DNA of 64,000 nt from Phoenix dactylifera (taxonomy: Eukaryota > Streptophyta > Magnoliopsida > Arecales > Arecaceae). Below are positions 10,207 to 22,960 of this stretch, piece after piece. The stretch covers positions 11,478,480 to 11,542,479 of the forward strand of contig NC_052404.1 of NCBI RefSeq assembly GCF_009389715.1. Direction: 5' to 3'. Under the pieces are notes generated by a model, which saw only the letters and a list, made by a program, of their open reading frames with translations, made no database searches and was not told the origin of the DNA. A program made the translations under genes and the position numbers. Every line of letters starts with the position of its first letter. Position 1 is the first letter of the stretch.

Positions 10207-11991
10207 GATGATCAATTATTTGATATATTTAAGTTTGTTTAAAAGATTAGAATTAGTGCTAGGAGGAAAGTATATATATTGCGGCCATGGACTGCATCTG
10301 TTCTCTTTAATCTCCAATGGCTATTTGTGCTCATCGGCTACCAAACCTATATTGATGTGCATACATGGACATCCCCACACACAAACAGGAGACAGAGCGG
10401 CAACCACTTTATTTGAGCAGTACGTTGTTGGATTGATTTGGGCTCTGCCTCGAATCACTGCTTTTCCTCACTTTTTTCCTCTTTAATCTGACCCATCATT
10501 TAGACTCTTATTTATTTACTCGGCCCTGTACCAAAGCCGCAAATGTGGTGACTGAAAAGAAGCCAAGATCTCACTAAAATCCATGCAGCCCCAAGAATCC
10601 GTTAGAATATTGTAACCTAAGACCGATGCCAGTCGTAGAAGCATACCCTCACGCACACATGCACTGAAACAAAGAAAAGCAAAGAAAACAAAAAATACCA
10701 AAGAAGCAAAAGAATAGGGAAAGAAAGCGCAATGGTGAAATGCCCAAAGACACCCTCCTTTGTTTTTATGGGTCCGTGCCACAGGGAATCTGGGTTCTCG
10801 TCTGCTTTCGCGAGGACCAAGGCAGTCTCTCCCTTCCCCCACCCTTAGTGAGAATAAAGGCAGACTGCCCACGTACAACTAAAAAGGGAGGGAGGAGGGA
10901 GGAGAAGCGATATCAGTAGATATGGAAACCTGGGGGAGAAATGAGAAGAGAGAGAGTGAGGAAAATAAAGCAAGGGAAAGAAAGGGGTGTATGAGTGGTG
11001 CAATCCAAAGGAGAAGAGGCTCGGAATTTCAAGGTAAATGCCAAGATGCAACCCTTGTTGGGGCTGCGAGCAGTAGCCCACACGGTTATAGAGAGGGGAT
11101 GATCTTGGTGGTGGATTTGTGGGGTTACACCAAGAGAGAGACTAATAGGCGTGAGAGGGGGCCGGTCATCTTCTGTTAAGGGAGCAGCTTTAGCTTTATG
11201 AGTTGGCCCTCCTCTCCTTGGTGAAACAGGAAAGGAAAAAAAGAGAGAGATGGAGAGTGGGAAAGAGATTCCCATGCTCTCTGCTTCACGTTGCCTCGCA
11301 TGAGCACCATCATGGCCGTCATCGTATGCGATCCGGTCTGCATTAGATTCCAAGTATGTAATATAGTATATATTATGCTTAACGATGGAGATCTATCTCC
11401 CTGTATAGCTCCAGGAGAGCTCACGGATGGTGGTCCGCGGTCTTTATCTTATGTACATTAGTTGTGTTGGTTTCTCTTTTCTTCTTCATATATGGGGTGT
11501 CGTGCCTAAGATGAGAGTAAGTTGTGAAATATAAAAATAAGGTGATATTAAAGAATGGAATGTAGCGCTGACAGTGTTCAGGTATTTCTCTGAACTGAAG
11601 GAAAGTATGCAAGAGAAATAAAGCAAGAGCAGCAGGAATAGACGAACTGTTTCGTGGTTGGTCGTGAAGCATGGGCCTGGCCTTAATTAGGACACCCTTT
11701 TATACACTAGGAAGTAAACAGATATATGGTTGTCAAGGGGTCTTAATTAACTACACTGTAAGCCGAGTACTGTTGTTACTGCACCCGAGCAAACCGGCAA
11801 CCAGCACCAACCAGGTTCGGTGAATCATCTCTCCATGGGTTCTTCCTTGCATTCAAGTATCAAATGGTGTTTATATTACAACTATGTGCGGTTGTTGAGC
11901 TCCCGTATTGATTTCAGCAATGGACTGTTATGATTGTATGGATGTAGACAAGTGAGTATCTGCATTACAGAGAGTAAAAGATAGGAAATGT

Positions 11992-11998
<7 letters not shown>
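10206..11998. other. Intergenic DNA with purine/pyrimidine-rich patches, no gene supported
   Basis: Overlapping frames on the minus strand between about 10516 and 11672 are rich in Ser, Phe and Pro because of low-complexity DNA. None matches a family I recognise, and no convincing exon chain was found. A non-coding transcript cannot be excluded. Confidence 0.45.

Positions 11999-12042
<44 letters not shown>
11999..12042. repeat. (GA)n microsatellite
   Basis: About 22 GA units. Confidence 0.95.
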
Positions 12043-12045
<3 letters not shown>

Positions 12046-15000
12046 TGAAGAGCTATTCAGTTCAATCAATAGACAGGATATGATTCAATCAATGAACTGA
12101 CCTTTTATTTTACCATCCCGTATCTCTCTCTTCTGGCTTCTTGCATCCTAACTCTCTGCAAAGGTGATATTTTCGGAAGCTTCGATCAGAAGAATTCCCT
12201 TGCTATAATTACTAGCACTACGAAGTATTATTATATAGAAGCATGTGCTTAGTTGGCAGTTGACTCTCATTGTGACATGGATGTTCAGTTAGACGTTTTG
12301 TCCAACAGTAGAATCTTGTAACCTTTAATTGAATTGTCTCAGGGTTAGTCGATGAGAAAACAAATAAATAAAGGTGGCATATATCGATAGCAATCCTAAA
12401 TTTTATTATCAGAATTCTTAATTCTTAAAGAGATTTGAGTAGGTGAAGGATGTAAAAGGGTTGCCTAATTATTTAATTTTTGGGAACATTTTATTGCTGT
12501 CCAAGGATGCCTTGAGTCAATTCATCGTTTTTAGCATGGACTAAGTACCTTCTTTCTTTCATTGAATATGAATATTTTAAGTCTAAGAATATTAATCTTG
12601 TTCATTGTCAGTAAGATCCAAAATCTTTCGTTGATTACATGTAATCTTTCAAATAATGGGTATGCTAGGCATGTCACCGGACCGCAAACTTAGACTTCAA
12701 ATTAATACAATAGCCAACCATATATGAACCCTAATTAAGCCGATTTCCACTGTATATATAGGCCGGTATCGCTGATACTAAATTAGTTTATATAAAACTA
12801 GAACAAGTTTAATTGGATATATTTGGCAAAACTTGTTCAAAAAAACAAACTAACAAATCATAAAAACCTCAGTATCCAGCTTTTCGAGAACATACCGAAA
12901 TCAAGTTTTGTAGTCTAGATTTGGCTGTTCAGCTGTCACTGTTGCATGCGACCTTTGGTTAGGTCTCCAAGTATCCTCAAGGAGCCAAAAGATTGGGATA
13001 ACAAATAGAGGACTTAGACGTCAAGAACAATCAAAGCAAAATAGAATAAGGCAGGCCAGTCCAAAACAAGAGCTTTGTCGTCTCCACTACTGATTTGATG
13101 GTGGAATGTTGGATCGTGGGGGTTGCTTGGAAGGAGCCTTCACGTTGATAAGGACGGGGTTTGAGTGTCGAGGGTTTGTGGGGTTGATGGCACCCGCGAG
13201 CTTTTCTTCTGTTTATTTGCATGGCATCATCCCCACTATAATCTTGTAGGCCATGAGGCCGATTGCATGTGTGCAGGACAAGCAAGTTTGGAGGCAATCA
13301 AATATTCTTAGGCATATATCTTCTCATCTATTTAGAAATTAGTGGCTGCATGGCCTCTATCTTTTAACCCATCTACAATAAGTAGTTGATCTTTGATCAC
13401 AAAGTTATATATGTTTTAGATTTGTTTTAGAGGTTTGCAAGAAAGATCGAGTACATACAATATTTATATTCACCTTAAACTCGAGAGGTACAGGTCCTGA
13501 GTCCTAACACTGAGCGCACATAGCCCGATTGGCTCTATCAGTATTTGCTACGTGCACCAAGAAATCCTTCACTGCCCATCTCGGTTCATGTCAGCACGAT
13601 TCACTCCACATAACCTTACATATGTGTAAGAATTGTACATCGATAATTTGAGAGAAGTTTCTTTTAGAATTCCTTATAAGCTATTGCCTGACCCAGTCAA
13701 AGAGCATCAAGATCTCCAAGAAATCTTGGCCGCTTTTGAGTCAAAAAGAAGGAACGTAGAGAGAGAGAGAGTCTGCCATGGCATTGCACTCGTCCTGTAA
13801 CTTCTTACTGCTCAATGCTAAATCCTTTTCTACCCAAAAGTTAAGTATCGTATTTTTATGGCTTGGCTTGTCCTCTTGTGTCTGCTTGCATGTTTACTTT
13901 TTCTTGCGACAACCCTCTTTTTTTTTCCTCCTCTCTTTCTCTTTTGATGTTAACTTTTTTTTTTAATTTTTTTCCTTTCTTTTATGATAAAGATAGGCTA
14001 AAGGGGAGCCATCCGGCTTTCATTAATATAGACAAAAGAATTTATAACCCGGAACAGAGAACAAAATCACACAATGGAAGGGTCTTTTGTTTTCAGTTGG
14101 GGCATATGTATCCCACATTCGCACTCGATTACCATCTCCTATTTTATTACCATCACAAAGTTGGTCACCATGGGATTGAGATCGAGCGGTCATTACTGTT
14201 ATAGGATCACTTTTGGATCTCATCGCCCTAAAGTTTCTTTTGGTGCACCGAACCTGTCACGATGTAACAAGTTGGGCCAAGTGGACCCTTGTCATGGATG
14301 ATGGGTGTGAAGGTCGGTGCCGTATCCTCCACATTACTTGGCTTCTGATCACCCTCTTGAACCTTTGTGGAGTTTGTAGACAGGGAGAGCTCTCGTGGCC
14401 CAACCAGCCACCTGGCAGCTGGGAGGACACATTTTGATGACAAAATGCTATGCTTAGCTGAGACGAGTGTGGATGGTGGGGTGGAACCACATATATTCTT
14501 GTCGGGTTCGACAAAGATCATGCATGCATATTCAGTTGCAAACTAATTAATTATACCAACAAAAATAGTAGTTTAAGATTGAAGCAATTAAATAAACAAG
14601 GAACAATAAATATATATATAGAAGGTGCATTATATTTTCTCAAGATGGATATGGTTGTAAGGAAAGCAAACAACCTTGCTGGTATTGTAAAACATATGAT
14701 ATAAGGACTAATGCATCGCAGGAGCAAAGGGTACAAGATAAGATTAAGTTCAACAGCAAGGCTGGCAGCGTGTCGAGAAAAGAGAGAGTCTTGATTCTCT
14801 TGACTCATTTTTTTTCATCCAATTATTGCTTTTCTTGGAAGAGTGTGGCATAAATAATTCGACATGATTGAGCTTTTAGCATTTTCTTTCTAACTTGTGA
14901 ACAGCGCAATGTAATACAATTATGATGTTCTAAGGTTTGTCCGAGTGCGCGAAGATAAGTTTTTTCTATTCATGACTTTTACCCTGAAAAACAGTAATTT

Positions 15001-15110
15001 CCATTCCTGATTTTTACCCTGAAATGCATGATTCTCCGGTCTTTCTCTAATCTAAGTTGTCTTGTAAATTTTTGAACTTTCGTGGATCTTGTAACTTCTT
15101 GTTACCCCCG
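12043..15110. other. Intergenic DNA, no gene recognised
   Basis: AT-rich sequence with isolated short frames (for example 13031-13297 minus and 14228-14521 minus) that show no family signature. A LINE-tail-like signature on the minus strand near 13.98-14.03 kb is listed separately. Confidence 0.5.
13965..14250 (-). mobile_element. Possible LINE 3' tail (minus strand)
   Basis: Read on the minus strand, the stretch ends ATTAATGAAAGCCGGATGG, then CTCCCC, then an A-rich tail. This is the layout of the 3' untranslated end of many plant LINEs. Similar tails occur at 39535-39592 and 60650-60708 (plus) and 33899-33955 (minus). No coding domain remains, so the call rests on this signature alone. Confidence 0.35.
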
Positions 15111-16668
15111 GCATCAAATAACTTTTAAACCCAAGATACGCCAAACCAGACCGAACCGTCCGATTTGGCCTGTACCAAGCTAACCCGGTGCAAAATCGGG
15201 TCAGTTCGTTTATTAGAATCGATTCCGGCCTCAAACCGGCCGGAAAAGGCTGGAACTGGCTAGAACCGACCTTGAACCGGCCGAAACTGGTTGGTTTTGC
15301 TCGAACTCGGTGCGAACTGTCTAGTTTGTACTGAGTCGACTTAGATCGAAATCGGGCCCCCTCTCTCAAAGATATAATCGAGAGATGCTTAGACAAGGCC
15401 ACTACGTTACCCAATTGATCGATCAAAAGGGTGACATACATCATTCCAACATGGTGAGGCAGAGAGTGACACAAAGGGTAAGCAGGCAGCGAGTGACACG
15501 GAGGATAAGAAGGTAGCTGCCCAGCACACCTAAAAAGAAAAACAAAAGGCACCTGTAGCCTCAATGGAAAGTATCGAGGAAGAGCTAGTTCATTGATCTG
15601 CTGGCTAGGAAGAAAATGGAGAACATGAGACTGCCATTTATGAAACACAGTCGTAGGGTAGTCTTCGATTCACCAGTGAATCCTAGTTTATGCATGCTAT
15701 ACAGGATAAGGGACCACGGTGCATGATTTGGTGGATCCCATGAGGATCTGATTGCATATAAAAGACAGGCTCCTTGAGGTCATTCACGAGATCACAATAC
15801 AGTTGTAGATGACCTCATACGTAAACTAGGATCCATAGACGTATCATATTTCAAGTCGTATACTAGATCTTATTACTGCAGCCACAACAATCTATGATCC
15901 ATACGAATATAGATATAGATATGGTACGTCTGAGGCATCTTCCGGTAGCTACTATCCTACGCAGTCTGGAGTATCTTATAGATCGGATTTTGCTGCAGAT
16001 AGGCTCCTTTACAACTATTTTATCAGTCAGTTTATAAGTCATAGGACATCTCTCGGAGCTAGAACTTTAGCGAGAGATCCGAGAGTGCTGATAACCCGAA
16101 GCGCGTTCCTTATAGGATGAATATATAAGACTACAACGCTGCTTCGTTAGAGAGATGAGCTGATATGTCTTCAGACTGTACTAATAATCTGAATATCTAC
16201 AAAAGGCATCGCCATTTGATGAGTTTTTAGATAATCGTATATATGTTGTACTTTAAATATATGTAATTGATTGTATTATTTTAAATTTTTACCTCACTAC
16301 TTGATTTGAGAATATTTCTTGTTGCTTATTGTAGTATGCAACATCTCACTAATCATTTTATATTTTGTATCATTTTGAAACAATAAAATACATTATTTAG
16401 GTTAAACTAGAATCATAAAAATATTAAACAAATATAAAAAAATAAAAAATAAAAAATTAGACTTAAAATTATTGAAAACGTTTAAAAAATTTGATTACCA
16501 ATTAAATCAACTTGAAAAATTTCCAAAAAAACGAGTGTGTCGGTGTGGAACCAGCACTCCCAAGCGTACCGTGTGTCGGTACAATACCGAACTGATATTG
16601 TACCGACCCGTCCACCGACTGGTACGAGTCTCGGTACTGGTTCGACGGATCTTACTAAAACTTCTTAT
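15110..16668. mobile_element. Probable degenerate hAT-type DNA transposon remnant
   Basis: The ends carry dense subterminal motifs made of CCGG, GAACCG and CGGTAC words (about 15135-15320 and 16540-16655). The left edge near 15121-15152 and the right edge near 16636-16664 match as imperfect inverted repeats: AAGATACGCCAAACCAG on the left against AAGATCCGTCGAACCAG read inward from the right. Between them, about 15640-16170, is a stretch whose plus-strand reading is Tyr/Ser-rich (for example TIYDPYEYRYRYGTSEASS), reminiscent of tails of plant hAT-like transposases. No target duplication was fixed and no intact transposase exists. A different DNA transposon family is possible. Confidence 0.4.
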
Positions 16669-16671
16669 TCT

Positions 16672-16710
16672 CCCCCCCCCCCCCCCCCCCCCCCCTCTCT
16701 CTCTCTCTCT
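16672..16710. repeat. 24-C homopolymer followed by (TC)n
   Basis: C-run at 16672-16695, then about seven TC units. It abuts the right edge of the hAT-like remnant. Confidence 0.95.
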
Positions 16711-19079
16711 AAAAAATAAATAAATAAATCTCTTTTGTTTTTGTTCTTTTGTTTTTTCTAAGGGAATTAACTCTAAAACTGTAGAATCATCCCAACATGT
16801 CATGCTTCACAGGGCCAAGCAATATGTAATTTTTACACATCTTTTGAACGATTCCATTTCTTTCTATGTAAACAAAGGACTAAAAAACATTCGACCATTT
16901 TGATCATCAACAAATGATCGAAAACATCACTTCCATTGTTCACTTATGCAAACTCAAAAATTTTGGCATTTAATATGCTTGGACTTGCTCCGAACAAGAA
17001 CACTTCTTCCAACAACAACAGCATGACAACTGCCCTATTATTTAAAGTTGGATTACATTATCTTCGTTTAGCATATGCCTGGGTCTGTTGGTGGGCATTC
17101 CTTTCCTCGTCGAATGCACTGGAGGGAGATCTCAAATTGGAACCCAAATGATAGCATTTCCCAACATACTTATCAAGAAAAAAGAGAGTGAGAAATTCAT
17201 CTGTTCTCACCCAAGGCTTGGGAACAATGAACATCACTTTTCTTGGTAATCATGACATGCCATTATATGGTCAAACCACAAAGGATAGATTGTTAACTGT
17301 GTGAACGAAGTGATGTAAAAGGCAATCCAGGATCACCCTTTCTCCACACCTGCATCAATTAATGCTTCGCGTAAACTCGATATCCAACACTTCAAATACT
17401 CTCATCCTTCTACCTACTTCAGTGCACCAATGATACTAATTCCTACTCTGTTCTGAGTTACTCCACTGTGGCGAAGACCAAGCCATTTGGCCCTTTTGGA
17501 ATGACCGTAAGTGAAAGAAAGCAGCCAACGGTCCTTATCACAGCTAGTTGTGGCTGCCATCAGCTTTACAAATCGATATGTGCCATTCATCCGCATGACC
17601 CCTTAGTGATCACCAAGCTTCAAGTCATAGCGTTACTTCAAAATAGTCAGTTGACAATTCACCTGACTTCAAAGAATACAGACAACTTTTATCCAAACAA
17701 GGCTTTGGACTTGTACGTGACATAATTGTCGCAAGTGTTTTGCAGTAATCTTGCTTGATACTGTGAAAATATGCATCATACGCATATGATGTCTTACTAT
17801 TTTACCTAACACAGTATCCTGACGTTTCACCTGGAGTAAATAAATCCAAGTTTCCATTTTCATTTCCTTCCACCAGCCCAGCATCAAAAAACTCAAAACA
17901 GAACCATAAACCGCCAAGCAAAAGAGGGAGAAAAAAAAAGCAGTTACATATTCAAATGATCGACTTTTATTAGCTGAGTTGCGAGCGGCATACCGGTGAA
18001 GGCAGGCTGCATGGCAATGCGAACAGTAGTTGCTCAATCTATGCTTTAAGTCCAGAAATCATCAGCAAGTCTTTCCTCCTACCTGTCGTTTGTCCTGAAT
18101 GGACCACAGGTGTTTCTAACACTCCTATGAACTCCTTTATAGCCTTCAACCTGAATCATGATGGTCTCACTCTCACAGGCTGGTTGTAACAGCCACTTCA
18201 TTGTATGTTCCTGTACTCAACAGGCGTATGATGATTTATTTGCCAATCACCATGGAAACTTTAGAAAAAGAAAAATCCAATAAATATTGCAGGTTTTTTG
18301 CCCAGCACTGCCAAAGAAGACCATGCAGTTTTCGACCATGTCTTATTATCAGAATCTTTATTGCATGATTTCATAACTTACAACAGTTGTTGGTGCAGTT
18401 CAGTTTCTTAAGATCACCCGGACAATAGCTTTCCTGGAATGAATTTCAAAATGTTTACCTGATACATACAATCAGAATCTGAATTTAAATCTTCAAGCTA
18501 TTCCCTGTTTGTTCCTCCTGCCTTTCACTTGTTGCAATAATAAAATAGTTGATCGAACCCCCAGTTCCGAACTGGTCATCAAATTTGAGACAAGCATGGA
18601 AGGCAAGTTTAATCAACCATCCTTTTAAGCCAGCTGCAGCAGGACAGAAAAATCCAACCAGAAAAAATAATGAATCAAAGTAACTCTCATATATAAAAGA
18701 ATCAAAGTAACTCTCATATATAAAAGAATCAAAGTAACTCTCATATCTAAAAGCTTTCATCAGTATTCCTTAAATAGACATTTGGTGAAACCTTAGATCC
18801 GGATCCCAATTTGGCAAAATCGGAGGCATTTTCTCCATAAAAAACAAGGATGCTACCTTACAACATGGACATAGTACATTCCATGGCTGACTCTTCAAGA
18901 CTCGTTATCCTTCCATTTCCTTACTCTTGAAGGCTCTATAAAGTTACCCTCCCCAGCTCAAACATTACAAGAAAGCATAACTTAACAAATCAGACTGGCA
19001 GGTGATCTTCCACCTCCCAGCGTCCAAATCAAAACAACCACCCTTTTCACCACAACAAACAAGCCAGCAATAAAATACC
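16711..19079. other. Intergenic DNA upstream and downstream of a 27-bp minisatellite, no gene recognised
   Basis: Several short frames exist (16936-17151 plus, 17414-17596 minus, 17669-18037 minus). None shows a recognisable domain. The last 150 bp before 19080 probably belong to the 3' end of the U-box locus on the minus strand. Confidence 0.5.
18672..18752. repeat. Three-copy 27-bp minisatellite
   Basis: Three head-to-tail units beginning GAATCAAAGTAACTCTCATA, at 18672, 18699 and 18726. The first two are identical and the third differs near its end. On the minus strand the 27-bp period keeps frame and reads as a nine-residue repeat (YESYFDSFI), but the surrounding frame has no other sign of coding. 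Confidence 0.9.
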
Positions 19080-22000
19080 TTATCTATCAAGAAAGGCCGC
19101 CAAAGATGGAGACCTTGACTGCTCCGCTCGAGTCTGTGCCTGTCCCCGTGCCTGGGACTGAGCCTGAGCATGAGCTTGCTTTTGCTGTTCCAGGAACCTG
19201 TTCATGCACTGAAGCAACTGTGCTGCTTTTCTTTTACCCCCGTCTGTGCCACTCTGTGCCAGTTCCTCCAATGGACCCATCACCCTGCAGTCCCATGCCT
19301 CAGCCAAATGCTGCTGCTGCTGCTCCCCATTACAATGGTGCACCAGAACAGCTGCGGCATTCTCTTTGTTCCTAGGTGACCCACTTCTTATAACCTCCAC
19401 CAGCACGGGCACTGCCTCATCAGCCCCAATTGCCAAATTCCCCTCAAGATGGCTTGACAGGATGGCCAACATAGCAAGTGCCTCATTCACCATTCCTCCT
19501 GGCTCTGTCAATAGTCCCATGGGTGTTGGAACCACGCGAGCGCTCACTGACTTTCCCTTGTTATCTTGGTATATGACCAAGTTGAAGAGTGCTGTTGCTG
19601 CATCCTTCTTCCCTCGTTGGCTGCCATCACTTAACAGCATAACAAGGGGTGGGATTGCCCCAGAAGCCACAATTATTACCTCATTCTCATCAACAACTGA
19701 AGGCTGAAGAGGGTGGCTGCAGCATTCTCCCATGCTTCCATGCTGCCCCTCTTTAACACGTGAACTATTTCGGGCACAGTCCCTGAGGAGATTATTTTCC
19801 CCTTGTTCTCCTCGCAGATGGAGAGGTTAGAAGAGCAGTAACTGCATGCTCCTGGGTCCATGCATCAAATGTAGATGGTAAACTCACAAGAAGAGATATA
19901 GCCCTGGCCTCAGCTATACAGATGCAGTTGTCAGCATGCGCTTGGCAAGGAGGCGAAGCTCGCCGGCAGCTAATCTTTGGTCTTCAATGTTTTGGGAAGA
20001 TAATTTACAGAGAAGTTCAATAATTTTGGCACATTCACCCAAGAAGCAGGCTGAGCGGAGCGCTTAGGTGGATCCATGCCATTGACCTCGCACCACTGAG
20101 CTATGAAGCTGCAGAGGACATAGTTTGGGGTTAAGGATGTGTTGGGGAGCTTCTGCTGCTTCTTCGGGCATGTATCATGGCCAGCCTCCAGCCATTTCTC
20201 AATGCATCGCTGGTCATAAGTCTGTAAAAATAATGTAAATATATGACTGGAAACTTTGAAGCATGTGAAAAGTGCATGCCAACGGAGGAAAAGATGAAGA
20301 ATCATTCAAAGACCTGCCCGGCGGCCACAGTTACTGGATCTTTCATCAGCTCCAATGATATGGGGCAGCGAAAATCATCTGGAGTGACAGGAATTTTGGA
20401 CTTCTCATTGGAGGGAAGAACCTTGAGATCTGCTGCTATTCCTATTTCTGCATTCTGAGTCTGCACGAAATCTTTAATAATCTTCAATAGCATTGACAAC
20501 TTTTCGATGATCACTTGGGGATCTCCACCATTGGCAACAACAATTTCATGCAATGCAAGTGATTCTTCTTTGAGATCAGATATGGTCATTAGCTGTAACC
20601 TTTCTGCTAATCTCCTTAGGACAGCTGGTTTCACATTAGCATCACTGCTCATACTGTAAACAGATAAAACATCATTGTAAAGCTCATCATCAGGTGTCTC
20701 AAACTGTTCTTTGGCCCTTTTGAACTGAGTATGGACAAGTTCAACCTGGATAAAATCACATACTCATTAAGCATCACTTAAAAAAGGATCTGGGTCTCCA
20801 GTCATTGCAAAAGTGCGGAGAAAAAAAATTGAAATTACGAAACCACGTCAAGCTCCGTAGGAACAAGTGTTTGCCGATAATAATGTTAAAAGGGAACATG
20901 TTTCTTAATGGATGATTCTACCTGTTCTCTAACTTCATTTGATATGTCAAACTCATCCAAGGAAATCTCACGCAACACTTGTTCCAGTTGAGCAGTAACT
21001 TCCAGGAACTTTTTCATTATTCAATCCCTCTCCAGAACCTGCAAATATGTAGACAGATATCGGTGATTATGGCATTGCACCAAATATGCAACATGCAAGC
21101 GCAAGCACACAGAGTAATCTTACAAACACATCATCATCTTCTGTTCACGCTTCCCTAATCAGAGGGTAGTTCACACAATCATGAGTTACACATTGAAATT
21201 TAGCATGTTTACAAAAGAGAGGCTGATATCTCCTTTCATAAGCTTCAACTGCGAAAATTACATTCACTAAAAGTCTGAAAGATGTTGCAAGAAGACATGC
21301 AAACCAGCACAAGATAGTTAAACAAGGAACTCTATGCACGCCAAAATGCCATTACAAAGCTTAATCCATGCCCACAGCAACAATCACAGAGCCTTTGTTT
21401 CTGGTATCCGTATGATCATTTTAAAAGACAAAAAAGGGGAAATTTGTATGACATGGAAACAGTCTTTTCATGGTAGGAAATTGTAGCTTCTAGCTAGTCA
21501 AAGATGCATCTGTTTGAGTAAATGTGCTTGACAATATATAACTATGTAAGCCACTAACTTGCACCTTTCATTCTATATCATGTGCTTTTCTTTAAGCTTC
21601 TGATGGCCGTTCAAAAAACTTTCTTAACGATGTACACTATAACAGAAGATGAGTCGCAGAAAAAGGTCAGATATCACGAGACACTAGATTAATGCCCAAG
21701 CACAACCCTTGACCTACCAACCTATTCAATTAAAGAATGACACTCCATATGCAAGTCAAATAGTGCAACAGTTGCCACACAGCACAGTAATCCAAGCTTC
21801 AAAAAAAAAAGAGCCCTTTAACATTTTAACATGTTCCTGAAGCAAGCTTTACATAGACATATAAATTTCTAAGCCTGAAAAGATAGCATTTCAATAAATC
21901 CACTGTCAGGGAGACTATCTTCATGATCAGAACATTTCCAGAAAAGAACCATAGAAGCTCCGACATTATGGCACTCTGGATTTACAGTGGACTCACAAAA

Positions 22001-22960
22001 ATTCGCTCAAATTAGATAATCTAGAAGACCCCAAATCCAAAATCAGGGACACAAAAGTTGAATTAATATGAAATTGTGTTGTTACATCCAGAATCAAAGT
22101 TTCGGCATCCTTTGATGTCGACCTGTTTAAAAGATTCTTCTGACAATTAATCTCATCTTCAACTTACATCACCATTTTTGATATTTATAAGTTGTCCTGG
22201 ACCGGATTCAAAGTCGAAATCTATGGAATTAATGCCATCAAAGGCAATGGAAACACTACAGAACCACAACATGAAGTCTTCTCTCCCTTGAAACTACATA
22301 AGTTGCAGTCTAGATATCACAAGATATACAAATTTTCAGCCAAAATACCTCCAAAGATCGGCATCAGCTGAAAACCCTAGATACTCCCGACCCTAGTTGC
22401 AGCGAGCGACAATTCAAGCAAAAGCCAAGAACCCCTTTTTTCTTTGCTGAAATGGAGACGCTTTCAAAATAAAAAAGAAAGAAAAAAATATCAGATCGAT
22501 CATGACCGAATTCAAAGTAAAAGTTTTTTTTTTTTTTGTTTAGCTGAAACAATCAATACGAAGATTTCAAGAAAAGAAAAGATAAAAGAAGCCGCATTCC
22601 ACGGAAAAGAGAAAAAGATTAACTGAACAATACCACGGGTCATCGGCATACCAGGAAGATCTTGCTCCCTTCGCTCCCCAGCCGGAGGAGCTCCTTGGCC
22701 GAGTCGAGAGCGCGCTTGAGCGGGGACAGCGACCGTGCCGCCCGATCGGGGACGGGGTCCTTTCTCTCCTTGAGCTCCTCCAGCATGGGCGGCGGCAGCT
22801 TGATCCGCCGCGCCAGGTTACAGAACTGCTTCTCGTACGCGTTTCGGTAGTCGGAGACAGCCGGGATCTCTTCCACCGCCTCCACCAGCTTCTCCACCAC
22901 TGCCACCGTCTCGGCCCCCGCTGCCTCCGCCACTGCCGCCCCATTATCTTCGTCCTCCAT
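19080..22960 (-). pseudogene. Disrupted SPL11/PUB13-like U-box/armadillo E3 ubiquitin ligase, four exons
   Basis: Intact relatives are E3 ligases that restrain cell death and immunity (rice SPL11, Arabidopsis PUB13/PUB14). Minus-strand exons are 22960-22652 (UND N-terminus, MEDEDNGAAV...), 21038-20922, 20745-20314 (start of U-box, [20 protein letters not shown]) and 20221-19080 (rest of U-box, [20 protein letters not shown], then armadillo repeats). All borders have GT/AG, and phases are 0 throughout. The second exon has an in-frame TGA at 21023-21021, where VLERD is followed by IMKKF. The last exon has four single-base frame changes relative to the family, near 20040, 19938, 19832 and 19704. 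Each is followed by recognisable ARM sequence (ECAKIIELL, then [40 protein letters not shown]). The frame ends at 19080 with a Gln/Ala-rich tail. Retained introns rule out a processed copy. Three of the frame changes are one-base losses in A or T runs, so sequencing error for some is possible, but the stop differs at two bases from Gln codon CAA. Confidence 0.85.
21039..22651 (-). other. First intron of the U-box locus (1.6 kb)
   Basis: Donor GTATGC next to 22652 and acceptor AG just before 21038. AT-rich with no embedded frame of note. The frame at 21145-21339 lies wholly inside this intron. Confidence 0.75.

Noticed and set aside
10935-10955. miR529-like word AGAAGAGAGAGAGT
   Set aside because: Low-complexity GA sequence, no matching star strand or hairpin nearby.
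17400-17760. Possible gene fragment on the minus strand (MRMNGTYRFVKLMAATTSCD)
   Set aside because: Reads partly protein-like, but frames break quickly and no family could be recognised.
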